Shown in pieces: positions 34,686 to 45,660 of a DNA stretch of 64,000 bases (positions are counted from its first letter, which is position 1; every line of letters starts with the position of its first letter). The notes beneath the pieces are model-generated. The model saw only the letters and a list, made by a program, of their open reading frames with translations, was not told the DNA's origin and made no database searches. A program made the translations under genes and the position numbers. This DNA comes from Capsicum annuum (Eukaryota; Streptophyta; Magnoliopsida; Solanales; Solanaceae). The stretch spans positions 15,580,492 to 15,644,491 of the forward strand of contig NC_061119.1 of assembly GCF_002878395.1 (NCBI RefSeq). Reading direction: 5' to 3'.

Positions 34686-34813
34686 GACATTAACCAAAGG
34701 AGATTGATGATCAATCTCAAGGTAGACAGGGGGTAGAACCCGAGAAGCCAAAGGAAGTGGAAGAGGTGGATGCTTGGCCGTGTGATAGTGAGGTTGAAGT
34801 ACCATGATTTGTA

Positions 34814-35050
34814 GTGAGAAAGGCCATGATTATTAAGGTTTTGGGTGATTCTAGTCAAAGGAAAAACCTTTTTAACACCAAATGCCTTATTAAAGGGGTT
34901 GTGTGTTCTATGCTTGTTGGTGGAGATAGTTGCGCCAATATTGTTAGTAGTACATTGGTTGATGTTTTGAGGCTGCCCACTATCTGTCATTCCATCCCAT
35001 ACAACCTTCAATGGTTAAATGAGTGTGGTGAGCTAAAGGTAAACAGATAA
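34814..35050 (+). pseudogene. Element B aspartic protease remnant
   Basis: The segment VVCSMLVGGDSCANIVSSTL followed by VDVLRLPT resembles the active-site region of gypsy proteases whose usual text is ..IDGGSCTNV..; the catalytic Asp-Gly-Gly/Ser pattern here is rearranged to VGGD. The frame stops at 35050 with no RT following. Confidence 0.6.
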
Positions 35051-35215
35051 GTAGTGATAAGGTTCAAGGTGGTCAACTACTTTAACTAGATGTTGTGTGA
35101 TGTTATTTCTATGCAAGCGTGCCACCTATGTTGGGGAGAACATGGAAATATGATAACTATCGTGCATGATGGATGAGCCAATAACTACACTTTAGAGCTC
35201 CATAGACAAAGGTAT

Positions 35216-35649
35216 ATGCTCCACCTTCTCTCACCTATACAAGTAGCCGAAGTTCGTCAACAAGTGAGAGAGTTGGAGGAAAAGAGAAAGAAAGAAAGAA
35301 AGGAAAAGGCCAAGAGTGGGAGTAGAGGAGAAGGGAAGGAAACCAAGGAGCAAAGAGATAAGGGGTCCTCACTTTTGGGACTTAACCTCAGGAATCCTTT
35401 GCTTCTCACTAATGTAGGTACTAGCATTTTGCCTAGTACCGCCTTTTTTTGTGTGAAGTTATATGATCATGTTCTTACTAGGGGAGATACCAAGAAACTT
35501 TCTCACCAACCCATGCTTGAAAAACTCAAGGAGCCCTTGGCTAAGCCTCCAAGCTTCGGAATAAAAAATGAGGAGGTGATTCTATGGAGGAGCCGTGAGG
35601 TTAATGAAGTCGTGATTTTGAGTTCAAACTCCTTTAAAGGTGGAGAGGA
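35216..35649 (+). pseudogene. Element B internal remnant, Lys/Glu-rich linker and junction
   Basis: An open frame with VAEVRQQVRELEEKRKKERK (a charged coiled-coil-like linker) then LNLRNPLLLTNVGTSILPST and a tail ending EDDTSTNL inside the LTR. In larger relatives such a linker precedes RT; here RT, RNase H and integrase are missing between linker and LTR. Confidence 0.6.
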
Positions 35650-36415
35650 TGATACGAGTACGAACTTGTAGATGAAAATATTTTTGAGCTTGTTGAACTC
35701 AACCGATAAGGTGCACACATTAAGTGTGATGGAGGCTCCAAAACCGTCCATAATGGGCACTATATAGGTGCCTAATGTTCACTTGGTCATTAAAGGACAT
35801 TTTTTTCTTTCACCTTTTATTTGAGATGTAATATAAATAGAATATTTTAGGTGTTTTGCTACTTAGTTGAATATTTTTTCGACTTGTATCATTGTAGCAC
35901 TTTAGTCTTCTCTTAGAAGCTCCAAACCGAAACTAGGGCTAGGCAAGTGAAGATTCACTTGTGTTTGCATATTGACTTGAAATGTTGGTGTTTAGAGGAG
36001 GTAAAGGCTCTCTTGTGTCAACTTAAAGTTAGGTTTGCATCGCGGATAGTGTTAAGGGTCCAAGAGTGTAACAATTTTGGGGTTCTTAAGATTGTCCCTT
36101 CATTTGGTCTAACTATTTATCTTGTATCTTGTTGAATCTATTGGTTCCTTGTTGTTGTTGTTAATGTACCCATATCTTTCTTGTTGTTGTAATCTTGTTG
36201 TTTATGTGTTACATAGTGAAGCCATGTGGGGCCTCTTCGATTCACTATAATCCTAGTAATCTTGTATTCTCTATCTACTTTGTTGAATATTGTTGTTGTT
36301 GTCTTGAAAACATAGAGAAACCAAGTGCGACCTTTGATTCTCTGTTGTTGTTGATCTTGTAGATCTCTTTAATCAAGATCTCTTTAATCCGTGTTGTGTG
36401 ATTGATCTTGTATCA
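35650..36415 (+). repeat. 3' LTR of element B
   Basis: 766 bp, TGATACGAGTACG to CTTGTATCA, with TATAAATAG at about 35833. It differs from the 5' LTR by scattered substitutions and a ~15-bp duplication AATCAAGATCTCTTT near 36371. Confidence 0.93.
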
Positions 36416-36420
36416 CTAAA

Positions 36421-37330
36421 AAGAGTTGTTACTGTAGCTGCAATGTAATAAATTGTCATGACTACAACCCTTTTTTTTTTTATTTTTTTTTTATGTCACG
36501 TATTAATCATCCATTTAAATGCCGCATGCCCCACAACTGACAACGTTTCCTCAATTATTACATTTGCTTTATTCACTTCTTGCTCATCTTTGCTAACTGT
36601 ATATGCATTCTTTTTTTTTTTTTTTCCCTTTCTTTATCCCATTTCTATAAAAGTTTAAACCTACAATATACCCAAAAAGGAAATTCAGTTAATTAATAAG
36701 ATATATTTACATTTAATTCGCAAATAAAATCAAACCGTAAATTACGTATAAGTATAACCCATATTAGAATATTTTGGCAATAACCACATATATTATTAAT
36801 TAAAGTAAAAAATAAGACTAGCTAAATTAGTTATACTTAAACGTGAGTCTAATCATTGTTTTTGAAGAGGAAAAAAGACATCGAAAATGTGTTATTTTAA
36901 ATATGTTATAACAGTTATTATGTGGTTATCAAACTTTGAAAGTTTGTAATGTTATTGAATATATCATAATATTTGTGTGATAACAAAATTTGTGTTCAAG
37001 AGTAAAGAAAAAAATTAAGTTGAATTTCGTCTAAATTAAAAGAGATAATCTATTAAAAAGATTAACTAAAACAAAATGAAACGAACGACATGCACTTTTA
37101 TATTTCAGTCAAAAATTTTAAAATATTTTGAAAAATTAAATTTATAAATAAATATTGGGTCCGTTCATGCACGGACTTCTTCTCACTATATATATATAGA
37201 GAGAGATAGATAGATAGATTTAAGATTATTTCATTTTCATCAATCTCAATTAATTAATCGATAATTACGTCACTATATTTGTTTCATTTCCTAATGAATA
37301 AATAGACAACATAATTGTTTGCATAAATGA
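36421..37330. other. AT-rich DNA without supported genes
   Basis: Contains T runs (36471-36491, 36611-36627), the perfect inverted repeat GTCCGT/ACGGAC at 37159-37176 and a short TA/GA/GATA microsatellite at 37184-37219. No coding frame is supported. Confidence 0.55.
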
Positions 37331-37337
37331 TTGCTTA

Positions 37338-37800
37338 CAAAGACTAGATGACAAAGTGGGGTATTGTAGAAAACACAAGTTGTTATCTCTGTGGAGCAGA
37401 AAATACAGATATAGACCATTTGTTTTTCAAATGTGGTTTATTAGCATTGGTATGTAAGAAAATCCCACAATGACAAGGGATTGATAGAGAACCTACTATT
37501 TGGCAGAAAAAAGTGAGACGAGCCATAGTTCATAATATCAAAAAGGGTGTAATTGTAAATATATTTCAAATAGCTTTGACTAGCAGTGTTTACTACCTCT
37601 AACAAGAGTGGAACCAAAGATTATTCACCCAGGCTGAGAGATACTACTGAATTGCTATGCAAAATGATCGTCTAAGATGTATATGTTTTGTACTCAATGA
37701 AGATTTTTTAGCTAAACGATTGGTAGCTTTGAATTATTATGTTGAGGGATTTGATTAGCTGTTTGACGTTGATGTTTGTGTAGATTTGTTTGCTGGAGAG
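37338..37800 (+). pseudogene. L1-type LINE 3' fragment with zf-RVT domain
   Basis: The plus-strand translation reads KWGIVENTSCYLCGAENTDI followed by DHLFFKCGLLALVCKKIP, the Cys-x2-Cys..His..Cys zinc-binding domain found at the C-terminus of plant L1 ORF2. After stops it continues WQKKVRRAIVHNIKKGVIVN and QNDRLRCICFVLN. Only this terminal part is present, a 5'-truncated or deleted copy. Confidence 0.72.
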
Positions 37801-37881
37801 GGGTTTATTTGTTGCCATACTAGGGCTGTCCAACTTTGATTCTGGAAATTACCCCATGCCAAAGGTTTTAAAATCGTTGCA

Positions 37882-38465
37882 ATATACAAGAAAACCATCG
37901 CCATATCTCTACCATAACCGTTAAACATGCATCCTATATGTGAGCGTTGGGAAAGATATATGACAACAGTTTATGCAACGGTTAGCTAAAACTGTCTCCA
38001 TAGATTAACCTATAACAATAGTTACTTTTCTCTTATTGAGATAGCTCTTTTCACCTATAACGACGGCTCTTAACCGTTGCAATAGAGTCTATTGCAACGA
38101 TGTTAAACCATTGCAATAACATCTATTGCGACAATTTTATTATTCTATTGCAACGCTTTTTGCTTGTTCATTGCAATTATTTCAAAAGCCTATTGCAATG
38201 GTTTATTATTCTGTTGCAACGTTTGTTACTATCTATTGCTACTATTTCGGTAAGCTATTGCAACGATTTTTTAGTCTCTTACGGTGGTTGTTGATTAAAA
38301 ATTGCAACAATTTTGTTGGTTTCTTACAACGATTTTTGACTACCTATTCCAACAATTTCTAATGCTATTGCAACAGTTTATTTATCTATTGCAACTATTG
38401 TTGCTACATGTTGTAACTAGCTCAAATATCAATTGCAACGATTTAGATAAAATAGTCACTCCTAT
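37882..38465 (+). repeat. Orphan CACTA-type subterminal repeat field
   Basis: About twenty copies of ATTGCAACGAT-like words (both orientations, e.g. CGTTGCAATA, TATTGCAACG) occur in 580 bp. The left edge ATACAAGAAAACCATCGCC is close to a CACTACAAGAAA terminus with a decayed first few bases. Matching right end and transposase were not found, so this is one end of a broken element. Confidence 0.6.
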
Positions 38466-38723
38466 TATAAGTTAGTATTTATATATATAATAAATTATAA
38501 TACACAATTATACACACATCACAAACCAAAATCATTCATTAGTAATCACAAAATCCAAAATAATCAACAAAGCTAGTAATCTAAATCAAAAGAAAAATGT
38601 TAATTAAATCCAAATGATTAGTTAAGTTTTTACATAGTATTATGTTTGAGTCACGATAAGTTTCAAGAAATTCAAATAAAAAATATTGATACTAGAACAT
38701 CTATCAACAATCCAAAAATCTTC

Positions 38724-38795
38724 TTATGTAAGAAAAATATCTTCATCACTTTCTTCATTGCTTTTTTCATTTTGGACAACTATAAAAAGAGAATA
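38724..38795 (-). pseudogene. Acidic C-terminal exon fragment, cut by element C
   Basis: On the minus strand the segment reads VVQNEKSNEESDEDIFLT then stop (38724-38726). Its position just inside the CACTA-like subterminal repeats and the Ser/Glu/Asp-rich tail would fit the end of a CACTA transposase gene, but the piece is too short to assign. Confidence 0.25.
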
Positions 38796-39472
38796 TGTAA
38801 CACCCAGTAACTCTCTTGACTTAGTGACTCGCTTAATATCATGCTCAATGAGCTAGCAACCTGAATTTTTCTAAGTGTTGAAAAGGACTTAGGCACATTT
38901 TAAGCTTCTAAACTTCGATGATTCTATTTTCGACCTTCCCGGCCTTAGAACATTAATTTTAAAGTTGATTCATGATCGGGGTGATAAGTAGTACATCTCG
39001 GGTGAGTTTCGAAATTTTCGAATAAGCGTAAGGGCAATTTTGAATAACCAAAATAGTAGCTGCACGCGATATGCCTGCACCGTGCGGCCTAGACCGGTGC
39101 TACAGAGCCCGCGTCACGCGCTCCATTCTGGTGCTAGGAGCCCTCGCTGCGCCCTCCATCACGCGCTTTCGAAAATTTTCAGTTTTGATTCCGCATAACT
39201 AAGGGCGATGGGGTCATTTACCCCACCCAGAACCATCCAAAAATACAAGATTTGAGCCCCAAAGATCAAGAATCAAGCTCTTAGGCCAAGTTTTCCAAGA
39301 ATCAAATCAAGAATTGGTTCATATCCTTTGGAATAGATCATCTAAGGTACGTGAGATTTTTCTAAAACTACATGGGCATGGTGAAATAGTTTTAATGATA
39401 TTTGAATGTTGAGAAGCCATGAAATTACAAAAAGGTTTTGAGATTTACATTAAAAATTATGCTTTGTGAACC

Positions 39473-41499
39473 CTTTTGATACAGGATAACTACATATTTT
39501 AATAAACATAGACTCTTAATATCCTATTTAGCCTAAGTTTTAATTAATTACAATTCATAACCCCTTTTTGCCTATTTATTATTCTTAATTGCAATTCGTA
39601 GTCTCTCTCATGTATTTTCTCTCTTTTTCTATTTTCTATTATTCTCTTCTTCTTTTTTCCCTTTTTCAGTTTTTCTTTTCCTTTTTTTGGTTTTCTCTTT
39701 CTTTTTTCTTTTTCCTTTTTTCACTTTTTTCCTTTTTCTTTTTTATTCATTTTTTTCTTTTTCTTTTTTTTTTTCCTTTTCATTTTTTCTCTTCTTTTTT
39801 TCTTTTTTTTTTTTTTCTCTATTTTCTATTACTCTCCTTTCTTCTTTTTTGTTTTTTTTTCTTCATTTTTTCTCCTTCTTTTTCTCTCATTTTTCTCCTT
39901 CTTTTTTTCTTTTCAATTTTTCTCCTTCTTTTCATCTGTGCGAACTAGCAAACACAAATACAAGTGTGAACTATAAAATACAAATACAAATGTAAAATAT
40001 AACATACAAATACAAAATATGAACTATAACATATAAATACAAGTGTGAACTGTAAAATACAAATACAAATGCAAAATATAACATAAAAATAAAAATGTGA
40101 ACTATCATTTGTATTTTTTAATTATTGAAAAGTAATGATTGATTTTCTTTCTACGAATACTTGTTTGTATTTATTTATACGAGTTGTATTTATTGATACA
40201 AATAAATACAACTCAAATTTTTATACAAATACAATATATACAAATACATATTGTATTTGTATTTGTAAAATCATTTGTTTCATTTGTTTGTCATTGTATT
40301 TGTATCAAGTGATATTTGTTTATTTATAAATATGAGATATTTTTTATATACAAATACAAAACGGTACATTTGTATCAAATGATACATTACATATTTATAT
40401 ATTTTAGAATCAAGAAAATTCAATTAATGCATTTACTTGTTTGTATACAAATACAAATGATAAATTGTACATAGTCACGACTAAATACAATATGCAATCA
40501 ACTTACAAATACAAATACAAAATAATTCTTTAGGAATTAAAAGATATAGAAGAAAATAGAATAAAAATACAAGTATAATCCAAATATAATCTAAATATAC
40601 AAACACAATAAAACCATAATGTAAATATAATTCAATATAATATGCAGTCAATTATAAAATACAAATACAAAATAGTTCCTTAAAATACAAGTGCGAATTA
40701 TATAAAATATAAATGATGGCGCAAACTAACAAATACAAATACAAATATGAACTATTTAATCCAAATACAAATGCGAACTAGAAAATATGAATACAAGTAC
40801 GAACCTTAAAATACAAACACAAATACAGTTGTATCAATGAATACAAAAATATAAATGATGGTGTGACTACAAATACGATAAATAATTATGATATTTACGT
40901 TATCATCCATGATTTGTTCTCGAATAGTCATATTTTTTTAAAATACAAAAAATATAAAATAAAATAAAAAATCAAAATTACGACTAGTCATGTTTTGTAT
41001 TGGTATATCAAAAATTATCATTCATATTTCTTTATCAAAAAATTGATGAAGAAAAAAAGTATAAAAAAGAAAATGAAAAAATCAAAGAAGAAAGAGAAAT
41101 AGAAATTAGAGATTAAAGAGAGAAAAAAATAAAAAAAAATAAAAAGAAAGAAATGAAAAAAAAAGGAAAAAATAGAAAAAAAAAATGGGAAAAACACGAA
41201 AAAGAAAAAAATTATTCTTTTTTTTTTAAAAAGATAATGGTAGTGTTAGGTAAGAAAATATTCAGTTCAATGAGATAAACTTGATTGGGATTTTTTTTTT
41301 AAAATATTGAATTTCATTTTTGGCACGACTAAATAGAGATTGTATTCATATTTTATATGAATACATACTATCTGTAAAATCGAAGACAACGGGCGTAAAT
41401 CGAATACATCGGCTATAAATAGTAATTATATAAAATGTGGCTATGGAAGATGGTTTTTATAGCAAAATGCTGCTATTTTTGAAAGATCCACTTTTGATA
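39473..41499. mobile_element. Non-TIR, MULE-like insertion with 9-bp target duplication
   Basis: The perfect nonamer CTTTTGATA occurs at 39473-39481 and 41491-41499, and the other LTR has the unoccupied site at 48041-48050. The 2,009-bp insert (39482-41490) has no protein-coding capacity and no obvious terminal inverted repeats. It contains a ~340-bp T/C tract (39595-39935), AATACAAATAC-type repeats (39950-40870) and a purine tract (41035-41220). A 9-bp duplication is characteristic of the Mutator superfamily, some plant members of which lack TIRs; family assignment is by inference. Confidence 0.75.
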
Positions 41500-41546
41500 A
41501 TAATGTTTTGGTTTTGAGGCCTTCCCCATAAACTTGAATTTACTAT

Positions 41547-41548
<2 letters not shown>

Positions 41549-41612
<64 letters not shown>
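41549..41612. repeat. (CATA)n-(TA)n microsatellite in the 5' LTR
   Basis: About six CATA units are followed by a TA run. The equivalent position of the 3' LTR (48098-48128) has only a short TA run, so the array expanded or shrank after insertion. Confidence 0.9.
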
Positions 41613-41615
<3 letters not shown>

Positions 41616-42323
41616 TTTGTATTTACTAAAGATGAATTGAGAGCATGAATATTTGTACTCACTCTCGAGTTATAATCCTTTGGTTTTACATGTAACGAAT
41701 TGATAAATTTCACTTTTTGAAGCATGATATAAATGTTTCTTGGCTATTGCTAAGTGATTTGAGAATAATGGCGAATTAAAGGGAGGGTATTTTACTTATT
41801 GATAAATGATGAATATGTCTATTGAAAGGATTGCAGGATTTACTATAAAGCAAGAGATCACCACATGATTTAGCGTTGAAAAGAGAGAATCCTTGCATTG
41901 TTTCACATATGATTTGAAAGATGAATCTTTTTGTACCGATTGAATGTTTTGGGTGGTTTGAGCATTGTTTTTTAATGAAAGAATTGTGCATGATAATTGT
42001 GGCTTAGAGATATGACTTGCAAGTCTTGGTATGACGATACCAAATCAAATGAATGCCATAACAAAGTAAGATTTTCAGATTTAAATTTCGAATAATGCAT
42101 GTCTTAAAGAGCTATAAATTAGATTAAAGAGAGTTAGGTGGCTACCCGAAGACGGATCAAGTTTAGATAACTCACAGCCCAAATTTGTATTTTGACGATA
42201 CGAGATGATTTTTACCCCAAGAGGGACCATAAGCTAGCCTAGTGCCCCTTGGCGTATTAGAGATAGAGACTCCAACCCTTGCGGTAAACTTGGGTTGGGG
42301 GCTTGTCCAGCAAGTTAAGGGCG

Positions 42324-42495
42324 TCTACAAAATCACATTGGGTAAAGTCCTGTTTATGGGTGTGTAGCGCACTACTCTTACAAACGGAAGGCTACAAGGC
42401 ATTTAGGAAAGTCTCTCTTTCTTTCATGAATTAGTTCGTGCTATCGAGTCTGAACGTCCTCTAATCAATAATCTTGTGTATTTTAGACAGTTAGC
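42324..42495 (+). other. Element C leader before gag
   Basis: Untranslated leader between the truncated LTR and the gag ATG at 42496. No TGGTATCAGAG-type primer-binding site is present, consistent with a deletion spanning the LTR end and the PBS. Confidence 0.6.
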
Positions 42496-43472
42496 ATGCC
42501 TACTCGTAGAACCAATGAACAAAATACTCAGGCTGAGGATGTTCGTCCCACTTATGGGATGCGGATCCGTAATAAAACTCGTACCCCAAAGTTTGTTCCT
42601 ACTCCGGGAGTCCCTTAAAATCATATCAGTCCACCCCAGGCTCCCCGAACCAATGTTAACCGTCCCTAGCCTTCTCAAAGGAAAGTTTCAAATGCTGAAT
42701 TCTGATAGTCCATTCATATTATAGCTTAGCTGGTTTTCTCTCAGACTCGTCCATCGAAATATATGGGTTTTGTATCTGGTTCGTCTGAGGTTACCTGTGT
42801 TGGCTAATTTATAAGGCTGAACCCACTTATGTTTACTGGTACAAAGGTTGAGGAGGACCCCCGAGGGTTCATTGATGAACTGGAGAAAATCTTTAAAGTT
42901 ATGCATGTGAATGAGGTTGAAGGTGTGGAGTTGGCAGCTTATCAGCTGAAGGATGTTGCAAATCAGTAATATAATGAGTGAGAGGATTCAAAAGATAGTG
43001 ATACTGAGCCTTTGATATAGAGTGATTTTATGAATGCTTTTATGGATCATTTTATTCCTCATGAATTGAGAGAATTAAAAGTTAAAGAATTTATGAATTT
43101 GAAGCAAGGGAAAATGAGTGTTAAGAAGTATTCTTAAAGTTTACTCAGCTGTCCAGGTATGCGCCTGAACTGGACGGTAACATGATAGCTCGAATGAGGA
43201 AGTTTGCATCCGGTCTCTTGGACGATCTAGTACTGAAATGCAAGGAAGCTATGCTGAATAGAGATATGGATTTCTCCAGACTGTCCATTCATATACAACA
43301 GGTTAAAGAGTAGAATAAAAGGTTAGTAAAGGTCAGAGAGAAAGACAGGTAGGCAAAGAGGGCCAAATCTACATACCAAAATAACAATCAGCATCAAGGT
43401 GGCAATAATTAGCAAAATATGTGGTCTAAAAAAATGTTTTAGAGAAATGCTCAGTCTTCGACACGTACACAT
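42496..43472 (+). pseudogene. Element C gag
   Basis: ATG at 42496 opens MPTRRTNEQNTQAEDVRPTY and GMRIRNKTRTPKFVPTPGVP then a stop. The capsid region continues as MFTGTKVEEDPRGFIDELEK and VMHVNEVEGVELAAYQLKDV at 42831-42970, and HFIPHELRELKVKEFMNLKQ followed by GKMSVKKYS near 43050-43136. At least four stops or frame shifts interrupt it. Confidence 0.85.
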
Positions 43473-44147
43473 GTGCCCATGCCTTTGGGTGAACTACAGT
43501 TCCAGTCAAGTGATAGGCCAAAAGCAGCAGCCACTCAATCTCAGAAAAGTGTGGCCCGACCATTCAAACAATATCCTTCATGTAATTCGTATGGAAAGAG
43601 CTACCCGAAAAGATGTCAGTTTGTTACAATGGTATGCTATGCTTATGGACAACCAGTTCATATTCAAAGAGATTGTCCAACAGTTAGAGATAATGTTAGG
43701 GGTTCTAAGTCTCAAGAAAATTCCTCAACCCCACCACCACCACCTAAGGGTACTACTTCAGCCACCGGGGGTTGTTGTAACCGTTTGTATACTCTATCCA
43801 ATAGCCAGGATGTAGAAGCTTTACCAAATATGGTCACGGATATGTTACATATTTTCTTCCATGATGTGTATGTGTTACTTGATCTCGGGTTTACCTTGTC
43901 TTATGTGACCCCTTATATGGTCGTTAGTTTTGGTTTCGAGCCTAAAAATATTCCTGAACCTTTCTCTATTGCCAATCCTGTTGGTGATTCTATTATGGAT
44001 AGAAGGGTGTCTAGAAATTGTGTGGTGTCTATCTGTAATCATGATACTATGGAAAACCTTATAGAGCTTGACATAGTTGACTTTGATACTATTCTGGGGA
44101 TAGGTTGTCTTCAATCATTTTATGCCATATTAGACTATAGAACCTAA
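43473..44147 (+). pseudogene. Element C zinc knuckles and aspartic protease
   Basis: A 224-codon frame. Residues 37-48 (CNSYGKSYPKRC) and 55-68 (CYAYGQPVHIQRDC) are two zinc knuckles, each with its second Cys changed to Tyr. Residues 134-145 (VLLDLGFTLSYV) are the protease active site: Asp137 is kept but the following D-x-G reads D-L-G. LIELDIVDFDTILGIGCLQS near the end is the second protease strand. It stops just before the RT entry. Confidence 0.9.
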
Positions 44148-44176
44148 AAAGTTACTTTCTCTTTCTGACTAAGCCA

Positions 44177-45079
44177 GTGATAGAGTGGGACGGGTATTCT
44201 TTAATACCCAGAAGTAAATTCATATCTTATCTTAGAGCCCGTAGGCTTATGTCAAAGGGGTGTTTGTATTATCTTATTCGGGTAAAAGATTCCAGTGCTA
44301 AAAGTCCTTTCCTCCAATTTGTACGTGTAGTTAATGAATTTATGAAATTCTTTCCCGATGATCTCCTAGGGATCACCCCTGACAGGGAGATAGATTTTGG
44401 CATCGACTTGTTGTCGGACACTCATCCTATTTTGATTCCGCCATACAGAATGGCTTCTGCAGAATTGAAAGAGTTAAAAGAATAGCTGAGAGATCTTCTA
44501 GATAAGGGATTTATCTGTCCTAGTGTTTCTCCCTAGGGTGAACCTGTAATCTTTGTGCATAAGAAAGATGGCTCCCTCCGTATATGTATAGATTATCATC
44601 AGTTAAATAAGGTCACAGTCAAGAATAATTACCCTCTTCCCAGAATCGATGAATTATTTGATCAACTCCAAGGTGCTAAATATTTCTCTAAGATAGAACT
44701 TTATTCCGGGTATCATTAGTTGGAGGTTAGGGAGACTGACATTCCCAAAACAACTTTTCGAACCCGATATGGCCATTATGAATTCTTAGTTATGTCCTTC
44801 GAATTGACTAACGCCGCCACAACTTTTATGGATCTGATGAATAGGGCGTTCCATCAATATCTAGATCTGTTCGTCATCGTATTCATTGACGACATCTTGG
44901 TTTATTCTAAAAATGAGGAAGATAATCCAAGTCACCTTCGAATCATCCTTCAGACCCTTAAGTATCATGAGTTATATGAACAGTTTTTAAATATGAATTC
45001 TGGCTTAGTGCTATCACTTTCTTGGGGTACATTATTTCTAGTGAGGGAATTAAGGTTGACCTTAAAAAGATTGATTTAG
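44177..45079 (+). pseudogene. Element C reverse transcriptase, broken
   Basis: Open pieces: 44177-44485 with DREIDFGIDLLSDTHPILIP and PYRMASAELKELKE (RT entry), and 44720-45079 with [20 protein letters not shown], then [18 protein letters not shown], whose FIDD holds both motif C Asp residues. Between them stops interrupt text reading [20 protein letters not shown] and [12 protein letters not shown], where the motif A Asp is Glu (KIEL for KIDL), a change expected to kill polymerisation. Confidence 0.9.
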
Positions 45080-45660
45080 TGAGAAAATCGCCCAGACCCA
45101 CGACTCCAACTGATATCTGAAGCTTCTTATGTTTGGCTGGATAATACAGAAGGTTTGTAGAGAATTTTTCCTCTATAGCTGCTCCTCCTACCAAATTGAC
45201 TCAAAAGAAGGCAAAATTTGTATGGTCCAATTCATGTGAAAGTAGTTTTGAGAAGTTGAAAGATAAGTTGACTACCATGCCAGTTTTAACTCTTCGTGAG
45301 GGTATAAAAGGTTTTGTTGTGTATTGTGATGCGTCTTAGGTGGGACTTGGGTATGTGCTTATGTTTCATGGTAAAGTAGTGGCTTATGCGTCAAGACAGT
45401 TAAAGGTGCATAAAAAAAATTATCCCACCCATGACTTAGAGTTAGCTACTGTGGTGTTTGCACTTAAAATATGGTAGCACTATCTTTATGGGGTGCATAT
45501 TGATATATTCATTGATCACAAGAGTTTACAGTAAGTTTTCTCGCAGAAAGAACTAAATCTCAGTCAAAGGCGACAGTTAGAATTGTTGAAGGATTATGAT
45601 ATGTGTCTATACTAATACTCAGGCAAGGAGAATGTGGTGGCCGATGCCCTTAGCAAGTTG
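45080..45660 (+). pseudogene. Element C RNase H, broken
   Basis: Translation in pieces gives [29 protein letters not shown] followed by [10 protein letters not shown] and IDIFIDHKSLQ. The three acidic residues (DAS, DLEL, IDHK) survive, but four stops fall within 100 codons. Confidence 0.87.

Larger units (their letters stand above)
31303..36420 (+). mobile_element. Short, pol-deficient Ty3-gypsy-type LTR retrotransposon, element B
   Basis: LTRs at 31308-32057 and 35650-36415 share sequence end to end, and the element is flanked by a perfect CTAAA on both sides (31303-31307 and 36416-36420). It has a tRNA-iMet PBS and a purine-rich tract (GGTGGAGAGGA) directly before the 3' LTR. The 3.6-kb interior encodes degraded gag and a protease remnant, then jumps to a short unplaced frame that ends at the 3' LTR. 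Reverse transcriptase, RNase H and integrase are absent, so it must have been mobilised by enzymes from a relative, or it lost pol afterwards. Confidence 0.93.
38796..42323 (+). repeat. 5' LTR of element C, interrupted and 3'-truncated
   Basis: Begins TGTAACACCCAGTAACTC and matches the 3' LTR (47327 on) to the GTTAAGGGCG word at 42314-42323. It is split by the 2,009-bp insertion at 39482-41490. The last ~640 bp of the LTR (present at 48840-49478 in the partner) and the PBS are missing. Confidence 0.9.

Noticed and set aside
39589..39995. 119- and 102-codon frames rich in Phe, Ser and Leu
   Set aside because: Pure T/C tract inside a non-coding transposon; low-complexity translation with no start context or homology.
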